A stretch of DNA of 6,404 bases from Eubacteriales Family XIII. Incertae Sedis bacterium (GTDB taxonomy: Bacteria > Bacillota > Clostridia > Peptostreptococcales > Anaerovoracaceae): the NCBI GenBank assembly GCA_031283865.1, contig JAITAX010000023.1:1-6404 (forward strand), given 5' to 3'. The notes under the pieces are model-generated. The model saw only the letters and a program-made list of their open reading frames with translations. It was not told where the DNA came from and did not search any database. The position numbers and the translations under genes were made by a program. Below, piece after piece: positions 1-5,770 of the stretch (position 1 is its first letter; the number at the start of each line of letters is the position of its first letter).

Positions 1-78
1 GCTGTTCCCGCCGCACCGAATCTGGAGGACGCTTACCTGTATATATTCAACTACCTGCCGCTCCGCGCGGCGGCATAA
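1..78 (+). CDS. ABC transporter ATP-binding protein, C-terminal tail (partial)
   Basis: The reading frame is open from the first base and stops at TAA 76-78, giving 25 residues. They include PNLEDAYLYIF, which resembles the short acidic-aromatic segment (P-x-LED-x-aromatic) that commonly closes ABC-2 exporter ATPases. None of the ATPase motifs (Walker A, signature, Walker B) lie in the window, so the call rests on this tail and on the permease that starts 14 nt downstream. In such systems the ATPase dimer works on the inner face of the membrane and powers the permease. This is probably the first visible gene of the four-gene operon. Any promoter lies upstream of the window. An unrelated protein with a similar tail is possible but less likely given the neighbour. 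Confidence 0.7.
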   Translation, partial: AVPAAPNLEDAYLYIFNYLPLRAAA

Positions 79-84
79 GGGAGG
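79..84 (+). promoter_or_regulatory. Shine-Dalgarno site of the ABC-2 permease
   Basis: GGGAGG lies directly after the ATPase stop codon and 8 nt before the ATG at 93. It supports that start and suggests that translation re-initiates after the ATPase gene. Confidence 0.8.
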
Positions 85-92
85 AACAAAAA

Positions 93-1295
93 ATGTCATT
101 GTTCGGATTTGAGCTTAGAAAGCTCCTGTTCAATAAAAGAACGCTGCTCATCGCGGCGGCTATGGCTGTGGTTTACGCCGCCATCGGTTTCGGCACGTCC
201 TACTTTCTCGTCGGAAGCGGAGAAGCCTACAAGACCTACTCCGCGCTCGCCGCGCCCGTCACCGGGCCGCTTGACGCGCGAAAAGCCGACGAGGCGCTGC
301 AAAGCTATGAGGCGTTGAAAGACCGCTTTGGCGACAACCCGGAGATGATTTATTACGGCACGTCGTCCGACCCCGTCTTGAAATTCGACGTGGACTACGC
401 CAATTACACGGGCTATGTGAACGAATACCATAACGGGGCGGCGTCGGACAGTCTGTCCGCGCCTTACGGCGTAAACGTCCTGCGCGGCAAGCTCACCGAG
501 CTTGCGCGTGACGGAAAAACGAATACGTTTGAATACAGGAGCGTGAAGAATCAACTCGATAAAGAAACGGCGCTCGGAGAGCCGCGATTTGCCAATACCG
601 TGGAATGGGGAAATCTATTCACGAACTGGGGCGACACCCTGATGCTGTTCGTCCTGTTTATTCCGCTCGCATTCATCATATCTTCCGTATTCAGCCGCGA
701 AGCGTCAACCGGCATGGATAACCTCATCCTGAGTTCGCGCAACGGGCGGCGCAAGATTGTCACGGCAAAAATCGGCGCTGTCGCCGTGACCGCCGCGATT
801 CTTCTCGGCATATATCTTTTGGCGACGTTCGGATTCGGGTTTTTGGCGGTTGGAACATTGGAGGGTTGGGACGCCGCGCTGCGCTCGGTTCCGGCCTACG
901 TCCGCGCCCCGTTCGGATTCACCAACTTGCAATTCACGCTTGTTTCCGCGCTGTGGGTATTGCTGTCCGGCACGGTCTACGCGCTGGTTGTCGCGTTTAT
1001 CTCCTCGCGGCTGAAAAGCCAAATGGCCGCGCTCGGAGTTTCACTGCTCGTCCTGTTTCTCAACATCGGAATCGCCGCGCTCGGAACGGGGATTCAAAGC
1101 GCGCTGCAATGGCTTTCGGATTTCGGCGTGGCAAGTTTCGCGTTGGTGGGCGAGGTCTTTGCAGGGTACAAAGTCTACAACGTATTCGGCTTCCCTGTTC
1201 CGTATTACGGCGCACTGCTCGTGTTTATGGGCGCGGTGATCGCCCTCGCGTCGCTCGGCATGTATATCGGGCAGAGGCGGCGGACGGTCGCATAA
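93..1295 (+). CDS. ABC-2 type transporter permease subunit
   Basis: This 400-residue integral membrane protein is the likely permease partner of the ATPase ending at 78. It opens with a short basic cytoplasmic segment (FELRKLLFNKR) and a hydrophobic helix at about 17-40. A large hydrophilic, probably extracytoplasmic, region follows at about 41-178. Five more hydrophobic helices lie at about 181-200, 227-250, 281-305, 312-334 and 371-393. After the second helix comes FSREASTGMDNLILSSRNGRR and then TAK. This fits the F-x-x-E...G....L.S....R....K pattern typical of ABC-2 permeases, a cytoplasmic stretch thought to contact the ATPase. One long outer loop between helices 1 and 2 is usual for bacitracin or lantibiotic-type and sodium-type exporters. 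The protein ends in a basic tail (QRRRTVA). An adjacent kinase and regulator suggest that its expression answers to an exported or toxic molecule, but the substrate is unknown. Confidence 0.85.
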   Translation: MSLFGFELRKLLFNKRTLLIAAAMAVVYAAIGFGTSYFLVGSGEAYKTYSALAAPVTGPLDARKADEALQSYEALKDRFGDNPEMIYYGTSSDPVLKFDVDYANYTGYVNEYHNGAASDSLSAPYGVNVLRGKLTELARDGKTNTFEYRSVKNQLDKETALGEPRFANTVEWGNLFTNWGDTLMLFVLFIPLAFIISSVFSREASTGMDNLILSSRNGRRKIVTAKIGAVAVTAAILLGIYLLATFGFGFLAVGTLEGWDAALRSVPAYVRAPFGFTNLQFTLVSALWVLLSGTVYALVVAFISSRLKSQMAALGVSLLVLFLNIGIAALGTGIQSALQWLSDFGVASFALVGEVFAGYKVYNVFGFPVPYYGALLVFMGAVIALASLGMYIGQRRRTVA

Positions 1296-1334
1296 AAAAA
1301 ACCTTGGGGCAAGCGGCGCGGCTCAAACCGAAGT

Positions 1335-1340
1335 GAGGTG
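1335..1340 (+). promoter_or_regulatory. Shine-Dalgarno site that decides the sensor kinase start
   Basis: GAGGTG ends 6 nt before the ATG at 1347. A longer frame could start at GTG 1338, but that codon is part of this ribosome site and would have no suitable site of its own. The ATG at 1347 is therefore preferred. Confidence 0.75.
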
Positions 1341-1346
1341 AAAGAA

Positions 1347-2474
1347 ATGTCCGTCAAACGGCGGCTGTTTTTGTCGAATATCCTTATGATTATAATTCCC
1401 GTCGCGCTCTTTATCGTGTTCAGCGCGATTATGAGCCTTGTCTTGGCGCGGTCTTTCGAGGGAATTGACGGCGACGCGGGCGAACTGCGCCTGCTTACGG
1501 AAAACGCGGCGCGTTTGTCGGGATTTCTATGGGCCGGGGGCGCAATGCTCGTCGTTATGGTGGGGATTATATTGGGAACGAACCTGTTTTTAACCCGCCG
1601 TATAGCGAGCAGCATCACCGCGCCGCTTGACACGCTCGCCTACGGCATGAAGCAGGTGCGCGACGGAAAGCTCTCCTTTCGGCTCGCCTATCTCGGTAAG
1701 GACGAGTTCGGCCCGGTGTGCGACGACTTCAACCAAATGGCGGAGCGGCTTGAATATCTTGAAACCGCCGGACAAAACGACGAAGAAAGCCGCCGTGAGC
1801 TTATCGCCGGCATCTCCCACGACCTGAGAACGCCGCTGACCGCAATCAAGGCGTACTTGGAGGGACTTGAAAAAGGCGTTGCGGACACGGCGGCGGGGCG
1901 CGAGAAGTATATCGGCGTAATCAAAAGTAAAACGGATGATTTGGAGCACATTATCGAACAATTATTCCTGTTCTCCAAACTGGAAACGCGCGAGTTCCCC
2001 ATACACGCGGAACGCGTGGAGCTTGGCGGGTTTGTTTCGGAAACAACAAAGGGATTTGCCGCCGAATACGCGCGCAAAGGCTTGACCCTGCAACTGAAGC
2101 AGCCTTTGCCGGCCGCGCCCGCGCATATCGACGCCGCGCTTTTGCGAAGCGTATTCGTCAACATTTTGGAGAACAGCGCGAAGTACAAAACGGCGGAAAC
2201 CGGCGCGGCGTCCGTTTCGTGCGCGACAGAAAGCGGAAACGCCGTGATTCGGATTGCCGACGACGGTCCCGGCGTGGAGCCGAAAGACCTCGACAAGCTG
2301 TTCAATGTGTTTTATCGCGCGGACCCGTCGAGAAGCGCAAGGGGCAACGGCTTGGGGCTGGCAATCAGCGCGAAAATCATCGAGCGCATGGGCGGCAAAA
2401 TCAGCGCGGAAATCGCGCCGCAAGGCGGGTTGATAATCGTTATTGCCCTGCCGGTCGCGGAGGAAACGGCGTGA
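1347..2474 (+). CDS. Membrane sensor histidine kinase (HAMP-HisKA-HATPase)
   Basis: This 375-residue kinase should autophosphorylate a histidine and pass the phosphate to the regulator encoded next. It has two membrane helices at about 8-34 and 60-82. The outer loop between them is only about 25 residues, too small for a folded sensor domain. A HAMP-like linker follows at about 83-135. The H-box ISHDLRTPLTAI has the phospho-acceptor His158, with Asp159 and Thr162 in the usual phosphatase motif. The ATPase domain shows the N-box (NILENSAKY, Asn272 and Asn276), G1 box DDGPG (Asp305-Gly309), F-box FNVFYRAD and G2 box GNGLGLAI (about 333-340). All key residues are present, so it should be active. 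Small loops are typical of kinases that sense at the membrane or through a partner transporter. Its place after an ABC permease makes transporter-coupled sensing plausible, but that is inference. Its last 4 nt overlap the regulator gene. Confidence 0.93.
   Translation: MSVKRRLFLSNILMIIIPVALFIVFSAIMSLVLARSFEGIDGDAGELRLLTENAARLSGFLWAGGAMLVVMVGIILGTNLFLTRRIASSITAPLDTLAYGMKQVRDGKLSFRLAYLGKDEFGPVCDDFNQMAERLEYLETAGQNDEESRRELIAGISHDLRTPLTAIKAYLEGLEKGVADTAAGREKYIGVIKSKTDDLEHIIEQLFLFSKLETREFPIHAERVELGGFVSETTKGFAAEYARKGLTLQLKQPLPAAPAHIDAALLRSVFVNILENSAKYKTAETGAASVSCATESGNAVIRIADDGPGVEPKDLDKLFNVFYRADPSRSARGNGLGLAISAKIIERMGGKISAEIAPQGGLIIVIALPVAEETA
2459..2464 (+). promoter_or_regulatory. Shine-Dalgarno site of the response regulator
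   Basis: GGAGGA inside the end of the kinase gene stands 6 nt before the GTG at 2471. It fixes that GTG as the start. A longer open frame reaching back to 2219 lies wholly inside the kinase coding region and encodes only an arginine-rich stretch unrelated to any receiver domain. Confidence 0.8.
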
Positions 2475-3166
2475 AAAAGATTCTTATTGTGGAGGACGAC
2501 ACGGCAATCGCGGAGATTGAGCGGGATTTTCTTGAAATAGACGGCTTTGCGGTGACGATTGAAGCGGACGGCGTCAAGGGCATGTCGGCGGCCTTGTCGG
2601 GCGAATTTGACTTGATTGTACTTGATGGAATGCTGCCCGGCAAGGACGGTTTCGCTGTCTGCCGTGAAATTCGCGGCAAAATCGACATACCCGTCCTCAT
2701 GGTTACGGCGCGGACTGCGGACGTTGACAAGATTCGCGGTCTGGGGCTTGGCGCGGACGATTATATCTCAAAGCCGTTTTCGCCGACGGAGCTTGCGGCG
2801 CGCGTCAAGTCGCACATCGCCCGATACGAGCGGTTAAAGCGAGGCGCTGACAAGCGGGCGGATGAACGGGCGCCGGACTTCGGATATTTGCGCATCGAGC
2901 CGCAATCCCGCCGCGTTTTTGTGAACGGCACAGAGACCGAACTGAAAAACAAAGAGTATGAATTGTTGTATTTCCTTGCGTCAAACGCGGAAATCGTGTT
3001 CAGCAAGGAACATCTCTACGAGCGGATTTGGGGGATGGACGCCTACGGCGACACAAAGACCGTAGCCGTTCATATCGGCAGACTGCGGGAGAAAATCGAG
3101 CAGGACCCGGCAAAACCCGAGCACATCCAAACGGTCCGAGGCGCGGGATACAGGTTCAAACGATGA
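2471..3166 (+). CDS. OmpR/PhoB-family response regulator (receiver + winged helix)
   Basis: This 231-residue transcription factor begins with GTG, and its start overlaps the kinase stop (GTGA, 2471-2474), so the two are translationally coupled. The receiver domain (about 3-115) begins KKILIVEDD, with the acidic pair at residues 9-10. The phospho-acceptor Asp52 sits in VLDGMLPGKDGF, with Thr79 (MVTAR) and Lys101 (SKPFSP) in the standard switch positions. The C-terminal winged-helix DNA-binding domain (about 136-231) carries the usual LKNKEYELLYFL, HLYERIWG, TKTVAVHIGRLREKIE and TVRGAGYRF blocks. Length and domain order are normal for the family. The partner is almost certainly the kinase just upstream. 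A likely target is the transporter operon itself, whose promoter lies outside the window. Kinase before regulator is the less common gene order for this family. Confidence 0.96.
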   Translation: MKKILIVEDDTAIAEIERDFLEIDGFAVTIEADGVKGMSAALSGEFDLIVLDGMLPGKDGFAVCREIRGKIDIPVLMVTARTADVDKIRGLGLGADDYISKPFSPTELAARVKSHIARYERLKRGADKRADERAPDFGYLRIEPQSRRVFVNGTETELKNKEYELLYFLASNAEIVFSKEHLYERIWGMDAYGDTKTVAVHIGRLREKIEQDPAKPEHIQTVRGAGYRFKR

Positions 3167-3172
3167 AACCCC

Positions 3173-3209
3173 GGCTCGCGTAAATATCCTCGCGCCCATT
3201 TTTCTTTTT
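3173..3209 (+). terminator. Possible weak terminator after the response regulator
   Basis: CGCG at 3177-3180 can pair with CGCG at 3191-3194. G3173-G3174 can also pair with C3195-C3196 around a two-base bulge. Two T-runs (3199-3203 and 3205-3209) follow. Position and T-runs suit a Rho-independent terminator for the upstream operon, but the stem is short and bulged, so this is tentative. Confidence 0.35.
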
Positions 3210-3217
3210 CGCGAAAA
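3206..3217. repeat. 12-bp perfect palindrome, possible protein-binding site
   Basis: TTTTCGCGAAAA is fully self-complementary and has no loop, so it suits a dimeric DNA-binding protein better than an RNA hairpin. It lies 58 bp before the -35 box of the hybrid kinase gene and overlaps the T-rich tail of the possible terminator. It could be chance in a sequence rich in CGCG and T-runs. Confidence 0.35.
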
Positions 3218-3230
3218 TCACCGGATTCTT

Positions 3231-3266
3231 GTGTCCCGGGCGTCCCGTGGGTGTCCCGGGCGTCCC
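3231..3266. repeat. Two 16-bp direct repeats upstream of a promoter
   Basis: GTGTCCCGGGCGTCCC occurs at 3231-3246 and again, identically, at 3251-3266, with a 20-bp period (about two helical turns). Within it the core GTCCC recurs at 3233, 3242, 3253 and 3262. The second copy ends 9 bp before the -35 box. The placement suits an activator site for the hybrid kinase gene. A copy of a dispersed genomic repeat is the main alternative. The repeats are visible; the role is inferred. Confidence 0.75.
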
Positions 3267-3275
3267 ATATTTCGA

Positions 3276-3305
3276 TTGACAAACGAGCTGTGCAACACGT
3301 ATAAT
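3276..3305 (+). promoter_or_regulatory. Sigma-A type promoter of the hybrid kinase gene
   Basis: TTGACA at 3276-3281 and TATAAT at 3300-3305 both match the housekeeping consensus perfectly. The spacer is 18 nt, one above the optimum. Transcription would start near 3312, leaving a leader of about 42 nt before the ATG at 3354. It gives the hybrid kinase its own transcription unit, separate from the transporter/two-component operon. Confidence 0.88.
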
Positions 3306-3313
3306 GCTAAAGG

Positions 3314-3329
3314 CGGATGAATATATCCG
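3314..3329. promoter_or_regulatory. Inverted repeat at the predicted transcription start
   Basis: CGGAT (3314-3318) and ATCCG (3325-3329) form perfect 5-bp arms around six bases. The element starts at about +3 of the predicted transcript and ends 8 nt before the ribosome site. It could be a repressor operator or a small leader hairpin; nothing in the sequence decides between these. Confidence 0.35.
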
Positions 3330-3337
3330 TGATGTAT

Positions 3338-3343
3338 GGAGGG
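3338..3343 (+). promoter_or_regulatory. Shine-Dalgarno site that decides the hybrid kinase start
   Basis: GGAGGG lies 10 nt before the ATG at 3354. An in-frame ATG at 3336 overlaps this ribosome site and so is unlikely to be used. Starting at 3354 removes only six residues (MEGIDT) and leaves the basic N-terminus MQKLKRLINRY before the first membrane helix. Confidence 0.7.
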
Positions 3344-3353
3344 CATAGATACG

Positions 3354-5690
3354 ATGCAGAAATTGAAACGTTTAATCAATCGTTATATATTTTCCGAGAA
3401 CCTGTCTTTGGAGGCGCGCACGGTCAACATGGTGTGCATTATCGGCGTGATCGCCGTAATCGCCGCGATTTTCACGCGCATCGCTATGCGAAGCGGCCTC
3501 GCCATCGTTCTCGTGCTGACGTGCATCGTCATTTCCGTATCCGCCCTGTTCATCTTTTGCAATGTCTGCAACAAACACAGAATCGGCGCATGGCTGGTCT
3601 TGTTTTCCCTGTGCGACATACTGCTGCCCGCCGCGCTGTTCGCAATGGGCGGTATGCAGAGCGGTATATCGTCCTATTTTACAATGTCCATCGTGCTGAT
3701 TTTCTTCCTGTCGAAAGGCCGGGCGCGCGTCCTCTTCCTCATTACCCACATCCTCTGGGTAATCACCTGCTATGCGGCCTCAGCCATGCCGCCGTTCAAC
3801 GCGCTCGTGAAAGAACTTTCGGGACCCATGCAGTACCTCGACAACATCCAGTCGCTGCTCGTTTCGGGCTTCTTCATCGCCGCCATCGTCGCGTTTCAAA
3901 ACCGCATCTTCCTCAATGAGAAAAGCAAGTCCGACATGCTGCTTCACTCGATGCAGAGCGTGGCGACAGCCCTGCTCGACCTGAATGTGGACGAGCCCGA
4001 GGCCGCCCTGCGCGACGGCATGGGGCCCGTGGCGAAGAATATGGAGGTCGACTGCGTGGCCGTTTGGAAAAACGTCCAAAAGGACGACGGGCCGGCCTTT
4101 ATGCTTGAGGTTTCCGAATTTTTCAATACGCCGGACATCGAGGAGCGCGTGAACCTGAACATCTTTCAGGACATCGTGGAATTTCCTTACCGGGAAACGC
4201 TGCCGGGATGGTGGGAGCGGCTTTCGGCGGAGCAACCCATAAAGTGCGTTTCCAAGGACTATTCGCCGGAGGAGCGCGCCTTTCTCCTGCAATTCAGCAT
4301 ATACTCCACGCTCGTATTCCCCATATTCTTTCGCGGGACGTTTTGGGGCACCGTCGCGTTCAACAACTGCCACGCCGACAGGGCGTTTTCGGACGACGAA
4401 GAACGCAGTCTGTTCCCCATCGCGCTCGTGCTGGCCAACGCCATCATACGCAACGAGATGATGCGGGGCCTCGTCCGCGCGCAGGACGAAGCGGAAGCCG
4501 CCTCTCGGGCAAAAAGCGATTTCCTCTCGAACATGAGCCACGAAATGCGCACGCCGATGAACGCCATCATCGGCATGACTACAATCGGAAAATCCGCCGA
4601 CGACGTCACGCGAAAAAACTACGCTTTCGAGAAGATCGAGGGCGCCTCCGCGCATCTGCTGGGCGTAATCAACGACGTGCTGGACATGTCGAAGATCGAA
4701 GCGAACAAACTGGAACTTTCTTTCGCAGAATTTGACTTCAAGGACCCGCTGACGAGAGCGATCAACGTCAACAACTTCCGCATGGAAGAGAAACACCAGC
4801 ATTTTTCCCTGCACATAGACGAGAATATCCCGCGCAGGCTGATCGGCGACGACCAGCGACTGACGCAGGTAATCACAAACCTGCTTTCCAACGCGACAAA
4901 ATTCACGCCGGAGAACGGTACGATTTGGCTGAAAGCGCGGCTTAAAGATGAAACGGACGGGGCCTGCACCCTCTGCATCGAGGTCGGCGACACGGGCATC
5001 GGCATCAGCGAAGAGCAGCAAGCGCTGCTGTTTACCTCCTTTCAACAGGCCGAAAGCAGCACCTCGCGCAAATTCGGCGGCACGGGCCTCGGACTCGCGA
5101 TCTCAAAGCGCATCGTAGAGATGATGGACGGTCGCATATGGATCGAATCCGAGCTTGGAAAGGGTTCGATCTTTGCTTTCACGATACAGCTGCGGCGCGG
5201 CGCGAAAGCGGGCGCACAGCCGGCGCCGGAGCTTGCGGAAGCGCGGGCCGGGGCCGCACGGAGCGAGGACGCACGGAGTGAGGACGCGGGCCGGGAGGCG
5301 GCGAGCGATTTCAGCGGGCGCCGCGTCCTGCTGGTCGAGGACATGGAGATCAACCGCGAAATCGTGCTGGCCCTGCTGGAACCGACGGGCCTTGTGATCG
5401 ACTGCGCGGAAAACGGCGAGGAAGCCTTACAGATATTCCGCGAGGCGCCCGCGCGCTACGACATTATCTTCATGGATTTGCAGATGCCAAAGGTGGACGG
5501 CTACGAAGCCACAAGGCGGATTCGCGCGCTCGACACCGCGCACGCGAAAGAAATTCCGATCATCGCAATGACGGCCAACGTGTTCCGCGACGACATTGAA
5601 CGATGTTTGGAGGCGGGCATGAACAGCCATATAGGCAAACCGCTGAACTTGGACGAGATATTGACCAAACTGCGGGAATATTTGACGTAG
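3354..5690 (+). CDS. Hybrid sensor histidine kinase (membrane-GAF-HisKA-HATPase-receiver)
   Basis: This 778-residue hybrid kinase has about six hydrophobic helices between residues 25 and 187, with very short loops. That looks like an integral-membrane sensor rather than a periplasmic one. A GAF-like domain follows at about 195-375. It has the W-KN, PGWWERL, LVFPIFFRGTFWGTVAFNNC and F-x-DDEE blocks seen in clostridial hybrid kinases. A short coiled-coil-like stretch leads to the H-box NMSHEMRTPMNAI with phospho-acceptor His396. The ATPase domain has the N-box (Asn509, Asn513), G1 box DTGIG (from Asp546), F-box LFTSFQQAE and G2 box GGTGLGLAIS (about 575-584). A low-complexity Ala/Glu/Arg linker (about 616-656) joins the C-terminal receiver (about 657-778). 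There Asp663, the phospho-acceptor Asp708 (FMDLQMPKVDGYEATRRI), Thr740 and Lys762 are all present. No Hpt, DNA-binding or enzymatic output domain is seen, so the target is encoded elsewhere. The ligand is unknown. Confidence 0.95.
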   Translation: MQKLKRLINRYIFSENLSLEARTVNMVCIIGVIAVIAAIFTRIAMRSGLAIVLVLTCIVISVSALFIFCNVCNKHRIGAWLVLFSLCDILLPAALFAMGGMQSGISSYFTMSIVLIFFLSKGRARVLFLITHILWVITCYAASAMPPFNALVKELSGPMQYLDNIQSLLVSGFFIAAIVAFQNRIFLNEKSKSDMLLHSMQSVATALLDLNVDEPEAALRDGMGPVAKNMEVDCVAVWKNVQKDDGPAFMLEVSEFFNTPDIEERVNLNIFQDIVEFPYRETLPGWWERLSAEQPIKCVSKDYSPEERAFLLQFSIYSTLVFPIFFRGTFWGTVAFNNCHADRAFSDDEERSLFPIALVLANAIIRNEMMRGLVRAQDEAEAASRAKSDFLSNMSHEMRTPMNAIIGMTTIGKSADDVTRKNYAFEKIEGASAHLLGVINDVLDMSKIEANKLELSFAEFDFKDPLTRAINVNNFRMEEKHQHFSLHIDENIPRRLIGDDQRLTQVITNLLSNATKFTPENGTIWLKARLKDETDGACTLCIEVGDTGIGISEEQQALLFTSFQQAESSTSRKFGGTGLGLAISKRIVEMMDGRIWIESELGKGSIFAFTIQLRRGAKAGAQPAPELAEARAGAARSEDARSEDAGREAASDFSGRRVLLVEDMEINREIVLALLEPTGLVIDCAENGEEALQIFREAPARYDIIFMDLQMPKVDGYEATRRIRALDTAHAKEIPIIAMTANVFRDDIERCLEAGMNSHIGKPLNLDEILTKLREYLT
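5256..5285 (+). repeat. 15-bp in-frame tandem duplication in the kinase-receiver linker
   Basis: GCACGGAGCGAGGAC (5256-5270) is followed at once by a copy differing in one base (5271-5285). Each encodes ARSED, residues 635-644 of the hybrid kinase. The repeat sits in the flexible linker before the receiver domain, where length change is tolerated, and looks like a fairly recent slippage event. A third, degraded unit may follow (AGREA). Confidence 0.85.
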
Positions 5691-5692
5691 CA

Positions 5693-5720
5693 ACGCGCGC
5701 AGGCGTGCGCGCGTGATTTT
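5693..5720 (+). terminator. Candidate Rho-independent terminator of the hybrid kinase gene
   Basis: ACGCGCGC (5693-5700) pairs perfectly with GCGCGCGT (5707-5714) around the six-base loop AGGCGT, and TTTT follows at 5717-5720. It begins two bases after the stop codon. The T-run is short, so efficiency is uncertain. Confidence 0.6.
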
Positions 5721-5727
5721 CAAGCTG

Positions 5728-5752
5728 CCGCCGCGGGCGAGCCGCGCGGCGG
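5728..5752. repeat. GC-rich inverted repeat between convergent genes
   Basis: CCGCCGCG (5728-5735) and CGCGGCGG (5745-5752) form a perfect 8-bp stem with a 9-nt loop. It lies 18 bp beyond the minus-strand stop. On that strand no real T-run follows it (CAGCTTGAAAA), so it is at best a weak terminator or a stabilising 3' hairpin for the oxidoreductase transcript. It could also add to termination on the plus strand. Confidence 0.5.
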
Positions 5753-5770
5753 TTCAGGCGCGAACAGCCT

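Noticed and set aside
1294..1301. Run of eight A bases at the permease stop codon, possible slippage or frameshift site
   Set aside because: The permease already ends with a normal basic tail after its last helix, and the frames beyond the stop encode nothing recognisable before the kinase start.
2219..2470. Upstream in-frame extension of the response regulator
   Set aside because: It overlaps the kinase ATPase domain in another frame, gives an Arg-rich sequence with no family match, and a good ribosome site points to the GTG at 2471.
3231..3266. CRISPR array or attachment site at the 16-bp repeats
   Set aside because: There are only two copies, separated by 4 bp, with no spacer-length unique sequence and no cas, integrase or tRNA gene nearby.
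3317..3919. Alternative-frame 200-codon open frame starting in the hybrid kinase leader
   Set aside because: It runs out of frame through the membrane domain of the kinase, gives a His/Arg-rich product and has no ribosome site at its ATG.
3780..5045. 421-codon open frame on the minus strand, opposite the hybrid kinase
   Set aside because: It lies wholly inside a kinase gene whose domains are all recognisable. The antisense product is rich in Arg, Val, His and Gln with no domain motif. Long antisense frames are expected in GC-rich genes with biased third positions.
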